Assembly: GCF_018215265.2 (NCBI RefSeq)
Contig: NZ_CP136562.1
Location: 248,001 to 312,000, forward strand
Length of the DNA: 64,000 bases
Direction: 5' to 3'
Source of the DNA: Paenarthrobacter sp. GOM3
Lineage (GTDB): Bacteria; Actinomycetota; Actinomycetes; Actinomycetales; Micrococcaceae
The notes beneath the pieces were generated by a model. The model was given only the letters and a program-made list of their open reading frames with translations. It did not search any database and was not told the origin of the DNA. This document shows positions 8,646-16,922 of the stretch, piece by piece (the first letter of the stretch is position 1; each line of letters opens with the position of its first letter). The position numbers were made by a program, and so were the translations under genes.

Positions 8646-9356
8646 CTAGGAGCCAGTCTCGTAGTGTGGTTCGGCGACGGGCTTGGACTCCGGCGAGCCG
8701 CGCTCACGAAGGTAAACAGAGGCTCCCACAAGAACAGCGACGGCCAGGAACTCACTTTGCCAGTTCTGGAATGACTCAAACCAGAATTGGCTGGACGCGA
8801 GGTATTCCCATGTGGAGACCTGGGGCAGTCCGTGGCTGAGTTGTTCCTCGTTGAAAGCGGCCGTGCCGCCGATGGCGTGCAGCATGAAGGAGGCCAGGAA
8901 CAAGAGCGCCAAAAGCCCCGAGAGCGAGTGCTCGTAAACCTTCAGGACCCAGCCTCCGCGCCTGACAGGCCACGGCGTCTTTGCCGTCTTCCTGGCATCC
9001 CGGGGGTCCTCATCCTGGGGTGAATCCTTGCCCATGGGCTTGGACTCGGACGAGCCCTTCTGGAAAAGGAAGACCGTGAGGACCACGTACATGGCCATCT
9101 GGAGGAATTCCGATTCCCAGTTCTCAAAGACCGCCTCAACGAAGTGTCCGGTGGCAAGATACCCGGGAATGCTGACGGGTTCACCTCCGTGGGTCTGCTG
9201 ATCTTCGCTGTAGCTCGCAGCCCCCGAGATCACCATCCCGCCAAAGAAAACCACGAACAGGCCAACGTTGGCCAGCAACAGCCCGTGTTCCTTGATCCAC
9301 TGCCTTAAAGGTTTGTGCTCCGTCTCGGACTTCGGGTGTTCAGTGGGTCGCAGCAT
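8646..9356 (-). CDS. DUF6766-type membrane protein
   Basis: 236 residues with internal duplication: each half has a membrane segment, a YNEEQ-like loop (SYSEDQQTHGGEP; AFNEEQLSHGLP) and a FENWESEFLQM / FQNWQSEFLAV motif before a second membrane segment, so about four helices. A charged linker with SESKPMGKD and PWPVRRGGW joins the halves. I recognise the pattern as the DUF6766 family, function unknown. The start is set at the ATG at 9356, two bases after the stop of the upstream DUF6328 gene; the longer frame upstream overlaps that gene. The two are probably translationally coupled. Confidence 0.75.
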   Translation of the reverse strand: MLRPTEHPKSETEHKPLRQWIKEHGLLLANVGLFVVFFGGMVISGAASYSEDQQTHGGEPVSIPGYLATGHFVEAVFENWESEFLQMAMYVVLTVFLFQKGSSESKPMGKDSPQDEDPRDARKTAKTPWPVRRGGWVLKVYEHSLSGLLALLFLASFMLHAIGGTAAFNEEQLSHGLPQVSTWEYLASSQFWFESFQNWQSEFLAVAVLVGASVYLRERGSPESKPVAEPHYETGS

Positions 9357-9358
9357 GG

Positions 9359-9871
9359 TCAGCCGTCCTTTGAATTGCCGTTGGTAGCCCCGGCCCGGCG
9401 TTGCAGCCACAGCGGCATGCCCACCACGAAAACGAGCAGGACCAGGATGATGCCGCCGCCTGCCACCAAACCCGCAGTCCTGCCGGCCGTCACGTCGAAG
9501 ACAAGGGAGGCGGAGCCGGTGATCAGAATGGCTACGCCTGCCAGAGCCCACTTGGTGATGACGTCAGCGCTGGAGACAAGGGTGGCTTTGAGCCCCCGCC
9601 GGAACAGCCGCCTATGCACGCTGACCGGGAGGACGATGAGCACGGTAGTCAAAGCAGCGGTCATGACGTTGAACAGATATAGGTTTTGCTGCCAGTCGTC
9701 CAGTTCGCTGAACCGGGCTTGGAAGGGAAGCGTCAGCAGGAAACCTCCCAGGATCTGGACTCCTGTTTGGAGCACGCGCAGCTCCTGGATCAATTCCATC
9801 CAGTTCCGGTCCATCCGCTCTTCGGTGGACTCGTTGCGGCCTATCCGGGGAATTTGATCCGGCTCTGTCAT
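9359..9871 (-). CDS. DUF6328-type membrane protein
   Basis: 170 residues from the ATG at 9871, which has GAGG eight bases upstream (an in-frame TTG at 9886 is less likely). Four hydrophobic segments after a conserved amphipathic opening MDRNWMELIQELRVLQTGVQ and GFLLTLPFQARFSELDDWQ, the signature of the DUF6328 family. Function unknown. It forms a two-gene unit with the DUF6766 gene downstream (2-bp gap). A basic loop VSVHRRLFRRGLKA lies between helices 2 and 3. Confidence 0.75.
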   Translation of the reverse strand: MTEPDQIPRIGRNESTEERMDRNWMELIQELRVLQTGVQILGGFLLTLPFQARFSELDDWQQNLYLFNVMTAALTTVLIVLPVSVHRRLFRRGLKATLVSSADVITKWALAGVAILITGSASLVFDVTAGRTAGLVAGGGIILVLLVFVVGMPLWLQRRAGATNGNSKDG

Positions 9872-9982
9872 TCGTGCACCTCGCAACTCTTGGTGGACGC
9901 CGACGATACACCGGGCTACGGTCGGATTGTCAGCATTCCTCGAACTTTTCTCGGGGCCTCAACGGATTCCAAGGAGGAAGAA

Positions 9983-10189
9983 ATGAGCCAGGACGAGCAT
10001 CGCGTTGAGCCGTCGGATGAACCCGGCGGTTATGGAACTCCCACCCCGGAACAGGAACTTCCCGGTCAGGGCGCCCAAGGGGAAACGCCCGAGCGGCCGG
10101 CCCAGGATGAGCCCGGGGTGCCGGAGGAGGAATTCCCCACGCCCAAGGATCCCGATGCCGCTCCACCGCCCTCGGCAACCGGTGACTAG
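9983..10189 (+). CDS. Small acidic Pro/Glu-rich protein, unknown function
   Basis: 68 residues, almost entirely Pro, Glu, Gly, Asp and Gln (for example TPTPEQELPGQGAQ), so disordered and strongly acidic. The ATG at 9983 is supported by AAGGAGGAAGA immediately upstream; the frame is open further upstream but lacks such a site. It is divergent from the DUF6328 gene and followed by a hairpin. No family recognised. Confidence 0.55.
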   Translation: MSQDEHRVEPSDEPGGYGTPTPEQELPGQGAQGETPERPAQDEPGVPEEEFPTPKDPDAAPPPSATGD

Positions 10190-10226
10190 ACGGGTGGCGC
10201 GGGCGGGCAGTAGATGCGGCCGAGGA

Positions 10227-10261
10227 CTGCCCCGACACGCAGTTCAGCTGCGGCGGGGCAG
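10227..10261. terminator. Nested hairpin between convergent small genes
   Basis: CTGCCCCG (10227-10234) pairs with CGGGGCAG (10254-10261), enclosing CGCAG/CTGCG. It lies between the gene ending at 10189 (+) and the one ending at 10284 (-). No T-tract. Confidence 0.5.
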
Positions 10262-10283
10262 CCCTCGCGCGGGGCGCCTGGAT

Positions 10284-10454
10284 CTAGACCGTATGACCCC
10301 TGCGACCTGACATGAAGCTCAGGAGCCAGCCAATGGCCGCGATGACAAGGAGGACGATTCCTACCCACAAGAGCCAGCTAAGGGCCTGGGAGAATCCGCC
10401 CACGAGGAGAAGAACAATTGCTACTACACCAGCAATGATCAGAAGCGTATTCAT
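10284..10454 (-). CDS. Small two-helix membrane protein
   Basis: 56 residues: two hydrophobic helices (about 3-20, LLIIAGVVAIVLLLVGGF; and about 26-48, LWVGIVLLVIAAIGWLL) with a short basic C-terminus GRRGHTV. The start is set at ATG 10454 because AAAGGAA lies upstream; the longer frame begins in a non-hydrophobic stretch. Probably a small stress-associated inner-membrane protein, but this is only inferred from its kind and its neighbourhood with Dps. Function unknown. Confidence 0.6.
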   Translation of the reverse strand: MNTLLIIAGVVAIVLLLVGGFSQALSWLLWVGIVLLVIAAIGWLLSFMSGRRGHTV

Positions 10455-10751
10455 GGTCAGCACATTCCTTTCTGGGGGAATCTTCGATTCCCAACTATGC
10501 ATTCCGATTTACTTCGATTTAGTTATGCCGGTACCTGGGGACGTTCCGCCGCCCCTAAGTGCCTTTTCCGCTATCCCATACCGGCCTTCACCGTAGGATG
10601 AAGTTCGCCAGTTGTGAACAGCAACACTCTTCATTGTACTACTAAGCAACCTTATGAAAGGCTTATTGAAGTCGTCACTTGATGATTGGGCAGTTGCCGC
10701 AGTAAGCAGGTGGCACGTATTGGCTCAGATGAACGTCCATGAGAGGAACAC
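10455..10751. other. Intergenic region upstream of dps
   Basis: About 297 bp without a supported gene between two divergent genes. AT-richer than its surroundings. It holds an imperfect palindrome around 10644-10670 (AAGCAACCTT then AAGGCTTATT) which may be a regulator site for dps; no promoter could be assigned with certainty. Confidence 0.4.
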
Positions 10752-11231
10752 ATGAAAGCGTCACAGCAGCTTGCAGACAACCTTCAGATCGTCCTGACAG
10801 ACCTTATCGAGCTGCAGCTCCAGGGAAAGCAGGCCCACTGGAACATCGTGGGACCCAACTTCCGGGACCTTCACCTTCAGCTGGACGAGCTGGTGGTGGC
10901 AACCCGCGAATTCGCAGACGACACCGCCGAGCGAATGAGGGCACTGCACGCACTCCCGGACGGCCGCAGCGCCACCGTCGCCAAGGGCACGCGGCTTGAG
11001 GAATTCCCCGCAGGCCTCGTCAACACCAAGAACGCCGTCAAGCTGGTCACCGAGCGCGTGGAGCGCGCAGTCCAGACCATGCGCGACGTCCATGACGAAG
11101 TGGATGAAGAAGACCCCACGACGGCGGACCTCCTGCACGCGTTCATCTCCCGGCTTGAGCAGCTGGTATGGATGATCAACGCCGAAATCATGAACGCCGG
11201 CGCAGCCGTCACGGATCCGGACGAGGCCTAG
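10752..11231 (+). CDS. dps: Dps family ferritin-like DNA-protection protein
   Basis: 159 residues. Dps proteins form 12-mers that oxidise and store iron with peroxide and shield DNA. All intersubunit ferroxidase residues are present with the E. coli spacing: H29, H41, D45, D56 and E60, in QAHWNIVGPNFRDLHLQLDE and AREFADD-type helices. The N-terminal extension is short, so DNA binding may be weaker than in E. coli Dps or rely on other surfaces. The ATG has GAGAGGAA upstream. It is followed 42 bp later by topoisomerase IB in the same direction. Confidence 0.9.
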   Translation: MKASQQLADNLQIVLTDLIELQLQGKQAHWNIVGPNFRDLHLQLDELVVATREFADDTAERMRALHALPDGRSATVAKGTRLEEFPAGLVNTKNAVKLVTERVERAVQTMRDVHDEVDEEDPTTADLLHAFISRLEQLVWMINAEIMNAGAAVTDPDEA

Positions 11232-11273
11232 CAAGCGCCCGGACCAGGCTGATCGCGGACAAGGGAGCCCGGC

Positions 11274-12230
11274 ATGCCACGGCTTAAGCGAAGCGACCTT
11301 TCCAAGCCCGGCATCGTCCGCCGCAAGGTGGGCAAGGGCTTCAGCTACCGTCAACCGGACGGGAGCCTGGTCAGCAAGGAGGATCGCCAGCGCATCAACG
11401 CGCTGGCGATCCCGCCTGCCTGGACTGAAGTGTGGATCTGTCCCTACGAAAACGGACACATCCAAGCCACCGGCGTGGACGCGGCCGGTCGCAGCCAATA
11501 CATGTACCACCCCCGCTGGCGTGAACGTAAGGACACGGAGAAGTTCCAGCGCGCGGCGGAGTTGGGCTCCGTGTTCCCTGCAGTGCGCCGGGCCGTCACG
11601 CTGCACCTCAAGGACACGTCCTCGCCCAAGCAACAAACCATCGCAGCTGCGGTGCGGCTAATGGACCTCGGCGCTTTGCGCGTTGGCTCCGAAAGCTACA
11701 TGCGCCAGAACGGTTCCTATGGGCTCACTACCCTCCGCTGCCGGCATGCGCGGGTCAAGGGCGATGCCGTGGCGCTGAAGTTCCCCGGCAAGAGCGGGCA
11801 ACTGTGGGACACCTCCATCCACGACCCCGCCCTGGCCGCGTTCCTGGAGCCCCTGGCCCGACGCCCGGGCAAGGAACGCTTGTTGGCTTACAAGGCGGAC
11901 GGGTCCTGGGTCTCCTTGGATGCCTCCATGATCAATGAGTACCTTCGCAAGATTGCCGGGGCCGCCTACACGTCAAAGGATTTCCGCACGTGGAAGGGGA
12001 CGGCTGCCGCCGCACTCAGCCTGTTGAGTTCCGATGGCATCATGACGCGTCCCCAGGCGCTGGTGAAAGCCATGAAGGACGCGGCGGCCCTCCTCGGCAA
12101 CACTCCAACAGTGGCCCGCACGTCCTATGTAGACCCGCGGATCGTTGAGGCCTACTTGTCCGGGGAACTGCAGGCAGTCAAGGCCACGGAACCTTCCATT
12201 GCTGCATTCCTGATCGAAAAACAAAGCTAG
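11274..12230 (+). CDS. Type IB DNA topoisomerase (poxvirus-like)
   Basis: 318 residues, the usual size for bacterial TopIB. It relaxes supercoils through a 3'-phosphotyrosine intermediate. N-terminal domain (about 1-85: KVGKGFSYRQPDG, IPPAWTEVWICP, GHIQATGVDAAGRSQYMYH) and C-terminal catalytic domain with the Arg residue in LGALRVGSESY, a KDFRTWKGT helix and the nucleophile Y285 in ARTSYVDPR. GGGAGCCCGGC precedes the ATG. It may be co-transcribed with dps. Common in soil actinobacteria and not essential. Confidence 0.92.
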   Translation: MPRLKRSDLSKPGIVRRKVGKGFSYRQPDGSLVSKEDRQRINALAIPPAWTEVWICPYENGHIQATGVDAAGRSQYMYHPRWRERKDTEKFQRAAELGSVFPAVRRAVTLHLKDTSSPKQQTIAAAVRLMDLGALRVGSESYMRQNGSYGLTTLRCRHARVKGDAVALKFPGKSGQLWDTSIHDPALAAFLEPLARRPGKERLLAYKADGSWVSLDASMINEYLRKIAGAAYTSKDFRTWKGTAAAALSLLSSDGIMTRPQALVKAMKDAAALLGNTPTVARTSYVDPRIVEAYLSGELQAVKATEPSIAAFLIEKQS

Positions 12231-12276
12231 CCCAACTGTTCCGGGCCGCCCCCTCTGCCATCCTGCCGATTTTATG

Positions 12277-12290
12277 AGTACAGTCGTACT
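12277..12290. promoter_or_regulatory. Candidate TetR operator
   Basis: AGTAC-AGTC-GTACT, a perfect inverted repeat with a 4-nt spacer, 54 bp before the start of the membrane-protein/TetR pair. Autoregulation by the TetR protein is inferred. Confidence 0.4.
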
Positions 12291-12343
12291 AACAAAGAGC
12301 GGGGGCCATCACCTCGTCGGTATATGGCGTTGAGGAGCGGTGA

Positions 12344-12901
12344 ATGATTCTGTTCGCAATCGTGGTCTGTGAAGTTGCGTTCTGGGTGGCGATTCTCGCT
12401 GGCCTTACGGCACGGTATCTGCTGCGGCGCCCCCGCCTTGGTGGAGCCCTCCTGCTCCTTGCTCCAGTGATCGACGCTGTTCTGCTTGCCTTGGTGGCCG
12501 TCGACCTGCTGGGTGGGGGAACGGCCTCCTGGCACCACGGGCTGGCGGCGATCTACATTGGCGTCTCCATCGCTTACGGCAAACGCATGGTGGCCTGGGC
12601 CGACGCGCACTTCCAGCACAGGTTCGCCGGCGGGCCGGCGCCGGAACGACTCAGCGGGACCCGTTACACGGTCAAGTGCTGGCGGGATGTACTTCTCACC
12701 GCGTTGGCGGTGGTCATCGCCGCCGCGACGCTGGGAGCCATCATCCTCCTCGTCAACGATGCAGGACGGACCGCCGCCCTCTCGGAGTTCTTTCGCATTC
12801 TGGGCTTCATCTTCGCAATCGACTTCCTATGGGCCGTGAGCTACACGATCTGGCCCAGGAAGCCCGCCCGCGCATTGCCGGCCGCCACTCCTTCACGCTG
12901 A
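12344..12901 (+). CDS. Integral membrane protein, unknown function
   Basis: 185 residues, four to five predicted helices (about 3-22, 33-55, 62-78, 112-135 and 145-165) with a basic loop between the first and second (ARYLLRRPRLGG) and a short cytosolic loop with YGKRMVAWADAHF. Not a recognised transporter family. ATG at 12344 has GAGGAGCGGTGA upstream. The TetR-type regulator starts four bases after its stop, so the two form an operon, and the membrane protein is likely the regulator's target. Confidence 0.65.
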   Translation: MILFAIVVCEVAFWVAILAGLTARYLLRRPRLGGALLLLAPVIDAVLLALVAVDLLGGGTASWHHGLAAIYIGVSIAYGKRMVAWADAHFQHRFAGGPAPERLSGTRYTVKCWRDVLLTALAVVIAAATLGAIILLVNDAGRTAALSEFFRILGFIFAIDFLWAVSYTIWPRKPARALPAATPSR

Positions 12902-12905
12902 GACC

Positions 12906-13493
12906 ATGCCACGGAGAATCGACGCAGAGGCACGTACCGCAGCGATTGCGGAAGCTTCCCTTCGTGTCCTCGAACGCGATGGGCTGTCCGGCCTGTCCGT
13001 GCGCGGGGTCGCGGCGGAAGCCGGCATAGCCGCCGCTTCGCTGCGGCGGGCGTTTGCCACGCAGCATGCCCTTCGGGAGTACTGCCTGCAGCTCATTGAG
13101 GATCGAGTCACCGCCAGGGTGGCCTCACTCGAGCTAACCGGACGGGCCCTGGTTGATGAGTTGCTGTTGCAGTTGCTCCCCCTCGACAAAGAACGACGCC
13201 TGGAACTGGTGGCGCAAGTCCAGCTCGGCGTCCTTTCCCTCACCGACAGCGAACTGCGTCCTGCGGCGGTCCGGCTGAGCGAGGCGGTCGATCGCGCGTG
13301 CCATGCCGCCCTGCAGATCCTGATGGAAGCTGGTCAGTTCCACCAGGGCCGCGATCCCGAGTACGAAGCACAGCGGCTACGCGCGCTCCTGGACGGAATT
13401 GCGATGAACGGGTTATGGAGCGGGGAACTGCCTGCGGCAAGTCCCATGCTCGGCATGCTCGCGCGCCACCTGGACAAGCTCGCGGAGCCGTAA
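12906..13493 (+). CDS. TetR/AcrR family transcriptional regulator
   Basis: 195 residues. N-terminal HTH at about 8-52: RTAAIAEASLRVLERDGLSG then VRGVAAEAGIAAASLRRAFA, with recognition helix AASLRRAFAT. The remainder is a helical ligand-binding and dimer domain (QVQLGVLSLTDSEL). It starts 4 bp after the membrane-protein gene and probably controls that operon through the palindrome at 12277. Ligand unknown. Confidence 0.85.
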   Translation: MPRRIDAEARTAAIAEASLRVLERDGLSGLSVRGVAAEAGIAAASLRRAFATQHALREYCLQLIEDRVTARVASLELTGRALVDELLLQLLPLDKERRLELVAQVQLGVLSLTDSELRPAAVRLSEAVDRACHAALQILMEAGQFHQGRDPEYEAQRLRALLDGIAMNGLWSGELPAASPMLGMLARHLDKLAEP

Positions 13494-13511
13494 GGAGATA
13501 CAGAAAAAGCC

Positions 13512-13539
13512 TGGCGACACCCACATCCGGGTGTCGCCA
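13512..13539 (-). terminator. Rho-independent terminator of the fru-ptsH operon
   Basis: Perfect 11-bp stem TGGCGACACCC / GGGTGTCGCCA with a 6-nt loop, followed on the minus strand by a CTTTTT tract (AAAAAG at 13505-13510 on +). It lies just downstream of ptsH and also faces the end of the TetR gene. Confidence 0.85.
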
Positions 13540-13574
13540 AGCTCTCTGTGTGTCGCTTGCGGTGCTGCGTGTCC

Positions 13575-13853
13575 CTACTCGGCGTCGTGGTCCGTTTCGA
13601 GGATCTTGACCAAGCTATCCAGGGCTGCGTCAGCACCCTCGCCTTCAGCGCGCAGGACCACCACGTCGCCGTGGGCTGCACCCAGGCTCATCAGGGACAG
13701 GATGCTGGCTGCATCCATGGCGTCATCAGCAGGCTCGCCCTGGCGGGCAATGGTGACGTCGAGGTCGAGGTCGCCGGCGGCCTCTGCGAAGATGGCTGCC
13801 GGGCGGGCGTGGAGGCCGACGCGGCTTGCGATGGTGGCTGTACGTTCAGGCAT
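13575..13853 (-). CDS. ptsH: Phosphocarrier protein HPr of the PTS
   Basis: 92 residues. HPr passes phosphate from enzyme I to EIIA. The phosphorylated His is H15 in RVGLHARPAA, exactly at the canonical position. The regulatory-serine region reads DAASILSLMSLGA, with the serine at residue 50, four residues later than in Bacillus HPr, and without the following Lys/Met pattern. ATG at 13853 has AAGGAGCACC upstream. It is the last gene of the fruR-fruK-fruA-ptsH operon, a usual arrangement in Arthrobacter-like actinobacteria. Confidence 0.95.
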   Translation of the reverse strand: MPERTATIASRVGLHARPAAIFAEAAGDLDLDVTIARQGEPADDAMDAASILSLMSLGAAHGDVVVLRAEGEGADAALDSLVKILETDHDAE

Positions 13854-13890
13854 TGGTGCTCCTTAGGTGTGGGTTGGCTTTGTGGGAAGT

Positions 13891-15933
13891 CTAGACGCTG
13901 GCGGTTGCGGTGGCGGGGACTGGCTCTGCTTCAACCGGCTTCCGGACGGCCCAGCGCTTGAGGGCGATGACCAGCAGTGCCGTGATAACCACGCCCACTG
14001 CAATCGAGAGGAAGAACAACACGAAGTTGTCGATCGCGAAGAACACGAACAGTCCGCCATGCGGTGCCTTGGAGGTCACTCCGAAGGCCATGGAGAGTGC
14101 TCCTGTTACAGCACCGCCCACCATGCTGGCAGGAATGACGCGAAGCGGATCTGCGGCTGCGAAGGGAATGGCGCCTTCGGAGATGAAGGAAGCACCCAGG
14201 AGCCACGCGGCCTTGCCGTTTTCACGCTCGGCCAGGGAGAAGAGCTTCTTGTCCAGGACGGTGGCCAGGGCCATAGCCAACGGCGGAACCATACCTGCCG
14301 CCATGACGGCGGCCATGATCTGCCAGGGAGCCTGGTTGGTAACGCTCGCGGCGCCGAGGCCCGCGACGGCAAAGGCGTAAGCGACCTTGTTGACCGGTCC
14401 ACCGAGGTCGAAGCACATCATGAGGCCCAGGATGATGCCGAGGACGATCGCGCCGGCTCCGGTCAGGCTTGAGAGCCCGGCGTTCAGGGCGTTGGTGAGT
14501 GCGACGATGGGAGCGCCCAGGATCAGGAACATCAAGCCGGACGCCACCAGGGACGCGATCAACGGAATGATGACCACTGGCATCAGGCCGCGAAGCCAAC
14601 GCGGGACGTCCAGCTTGCCGATCTGGTAGGCAACGTAGCCCGCCAGGAGGCCGCCGACGATACCGCCGAGGAAGCCTGCGCCCATAAACCCGGACACGGC
14701 ACCGGCCACAAAGCCGGGGGCGATGCCGGGGCGGTCAGCGATGGCGTAGGCGATGTAGCCAGCCAGTGCAGGAACCAGGAACCCTAGGGACAGGGCGCCG
14801 ATCTTGAACAGCACCGCTCCGATGTAAGCACCCAGCGGTCCCCAAGCGTTGTCCGGGAATTCGGTGGGCAGGTTGAAGATGCTGTTTTCGACAACGATCT
14901 TGTCCGCGAAGCTGGTGATGAGGTAGCCGCCCATGAGGAACCCGAGGGCAATCAGGAGGCCACCACCGGCAACGAACGGGATCATGTAGCTGACACCGGT
15001 GAGGAGTGCGCGCTTCAGCTTCTGGCCGATGTGCTCGCCCTTCTCCTCCTCGGCACGCTCAGCCTGCTCTTCGGCACCGAAATGCGGAACGCGTCGTGCA
15101 TGCGGGTCCACAGCAGCGGCCAAGGCCTCCTGGACCATCTTTGCGGGCTCGTCGATGCCACGCTTGACAGGAGCATTGATGACGGGCTTACCGGCGAAGC
15201 GCTCCTTGCCGCGAACGTCGACGTCGACGGCGAAGATCACCGCGTCTGCCGCAGCGATCACTGCCGGGTCCAGCGGCTTGGCGCCGGAGGAACCCTGGGT
15301 CTCGACCTGCAGGTCCACGCCCATTTCCTGCGCAGCTGCAACCAGCGAATCGGCAGCCATGTAGGTGTGCGCGATCCCCGTGGGGCATGCGGTGACTGCA
15401 ACGATGCGCTTGGGTGCGGCAGTCGTCGTCGTGCTCGCTGCAGCGGCCGCCTCAGGTGCGGGTGCGGCGGGCGCGGCTGGCTTGTCGGCCAACGCGCCGT
15501 CCACGAGGTCCACAATGTCCTGCTCCGTGGCAGCCGCGCGCAGCGCTGCCGTGAAGTCCTTCTTGATGAGGGAACGGGCCAGCTTGGAGAGCAGCTTCAG
15601 GTGTTCCTGGTCGGCTCCGTCCGGTGCCGCGATGAAGAAGATGAGGTCCGCCGGACCGTCCTTGGCGCCGAAGTCCACCTTGTGCGAAAGGCGGGCCATG
15701 GCCAGGGCAGGCTCCGTGACCGCCGCTGAGCGGCAGTGTGGGATGGCGATGCCACCGGGGACGCCGGTTGCGGTCTTCTGCTCACGGGCGAAGGCATCCG
15801 TGAAGAGCCCTTCAACCTCGGAAGCACGGCCGGCCGCGGCGACTTTGCCGGCCAGGACGCGGATGACGTCGGCGGGGGAGTCGCCCAGGTTCTGGTCGAG
15901 GGTGACCAATTGGGGTGTGATCAGCTGGGTCAC
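13891..15933 (-). CDS. fruA: Fused fructose PTS permease, EIIA-EIIB-EIIC
   Basis: 680 residues. EIIA domain (about 1-150) with phosphorylated H66 in GIAIPHCRS; Ala/Pro linker (about 151-174); EIIB (about 175-280) with phospho-Cys C183 in TACPTGIAHTYMA; EIIC (about 320-670), eight to ten membrane segments, with GVSYMIPFVAGGGLLIALGF and ISEGAIPFAAADP. It imports fructose as fructose 1-phosphate. Start GTG at 15933 is chosen because AAGGACTAACA precedes it and it lies two bases after the fruK stop; the longer frame runs through fruK. Operon partners are fruK upstream and ptsH downstream. Confidence 0.95.
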   Translation of the reverse strand: MTQLITPQLVTLDQNLGDSPADVIRVLAGKVAAAGRASEVEGLFTDAFAREQKTATGVPGGIAIPHCRSAAVTEPALAMARLSHKVDFGAKDGPADLIFFIAAPDGADQEHLKLLSKLARSLIKKDFTAALRAAATEQDIVDLVDGALADKPAAPAAPAPEAAAAASTTTTAAPKRIVAVTACPTGIAHTYMAADSLVAAAQEMGVDLQVETQGSSGAKPLDPAVIAAADAVIFAVDVDVRGKERFAGKPVINAPVKRGIDEPAKMVQEALAAAVDPHARRVPHFGAEEQAERAEEEKGEHIGQKLKRALLTGVSYMIPFVAGGGLLIALGFLMGGYLITSFADKIVVENSIFNLPTEFPDNAWGPLGAYIGAVLFKIGALSLGFLVPALAGYIAYAIADRPGIAPGFVAGAVSGFMGAGFLGGIVGGLLAGYVAYQIGKLDVPRWLRGLMPVVIIPLIASLVASGLMFLILGAPIVALTNALNAGLSSLTGAGAIVLGIILGLMMCFDLGGPVNKVAYAFAVAGLGAASVTNQAPWQIMAAVMAAGMVPPLAMALATVLDKKLFSLAERENGKAAWLLGASFISEGAIPFAAADPLRVIPASMVGGAVTGALSMAFGVTSKAPHGGLFVFFAIDNFVLFFLSIAVGVVITALLVIALKRWAVRKPVEAEPVPATATASV

Positions 15934-15935
15934 TG

Positions 15936-16922
15936 TTAGTCCTTCTGGAGGGCCGTGATGGTTACGGCGTCGGGGGTTGTCTGGTGGACTGCCGGGACAG
16001 TGGAGCCCGGCAGCGAAGCAGCAGCGGCACCATGTGCCACCGCCTGACGAAGGCAGTCCTGAGCGGAACCACCCTGGGTTGCAGCCAGCAGGTAGCCGGC
16101 CAGGGATGAATCCCCTGCGCCCACCGTGCTGACGGCTTTGATCGGCGGATGCGTGGCGAACCATGCTCCGTCCGAGGTCACCAGGACTGCGCCCTTGGAC
16201 CCGAGTGTTGCGAGAACGGCGCCTACACCGCTGGCGACGACGGCGGCAGCAGCTTGGGCGGCTTTGGCCGGGTCTGCTTCCAGTTGCTCAGCTGTGTAGA
16301 CGTTGGTGAAACCTGCAGCGGCTGCGAGCTCGGCGAGCTCTTCCGCGTTCGGCTTGAGGAGGTCCGGCTTTCCTGCGGCATCACCCACCAGGGCTGCCGC
16401 AAGCGGCGCCCCGGAGGAGTCGATGGCGATGCCTGGGGCTACCGTCCCATCTGCGTTCGACCGGAGTCGACGCGCGATTGTGGCGTAGAAGTCCGCGGGA
16501 ACCCCTGGTGGGAGCGAGCCCGCGAGAACCACCCAGCTGGCGCCACGGGAACGGTCCAGCAGCAGCCCGATCAGGGCTTCCTGCTGTTCACCGCTCAGCT
16601 CCGGTCCGGGTTCGTTGATCTTGGTGGTGACGCCATCCGGTTCGGTGAGTGTGACATTGCTGCGCAGCGCCTGACCGATGGGGAGCGCCGCAAACGGCAC
16701 GCCGCCGTCGTGCAGTCCGGAAAGAACGGGGTCCGAGTCGGCGCCCGGAAGGACAGCCAGCGTTTCGAGGCCTGAGGCAACAAGGGCCCGGGAGACATTG
16801 ACGCCCTTCCCGCCGGATTCCTGGTGGACGGCCACGGCGCGCTGGACTTCGCCGCGGGCCAGGGCTCCGGGGAGTTCCACCGTCCTGTCCAGGCTGGGGT
16901 TGGCTGTCAGGGTGACGATCAT
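15936..16922 (-). CDS. fruK: 1-phosphofructokinase
   Basis: 328 residues of the PfkB/ribokinase family. It phosphorylates fructose 1-phosphate from FruA to fructose 1,6-bisphosphate. Seen: opening VTLTANPSLDRTVEL, substrate/nucleotide signature ESGGKGVNVSRALVASG, LKPNAEELAELAAAAG and the ATP/anion-hole motif STVGAGDSSLAGYLLA with the catalytic Asp. Its ATG overlaps the fruR stop by four bases (ATGA), so the two are coupled; two bases separate its TAA from the fruA GTG. Confidence 0.95.
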   Translation of the reverse strand: MIVTLTANPSLDRTVELPGALARGEVQRAVAVHQESGGKGVNVSRALVASGLETLAVLPGADSDPVLSGLHDGGVPFAALPIGQALRSNVTLTEPDGVTTKINEPGPELSGEQQEALIGLLLDRSRGASWVVLAGSLPPGVPADFYATIARRLRSNADGTVAPGIAIDSSGAPLAAALVGDAAGKPDLLKPNAEELAELAAAAGFTNVYTAEQLEADPAKAAQAAAAVVASGVGAVLATLGSKGAVLVTSDGAWFATHPPIKAVSTVGAGDSSLAGYLLAATQGGSAQDCLRQAVAHGAAAASLPGSTVPAVHQTTPDAVTITALQKD

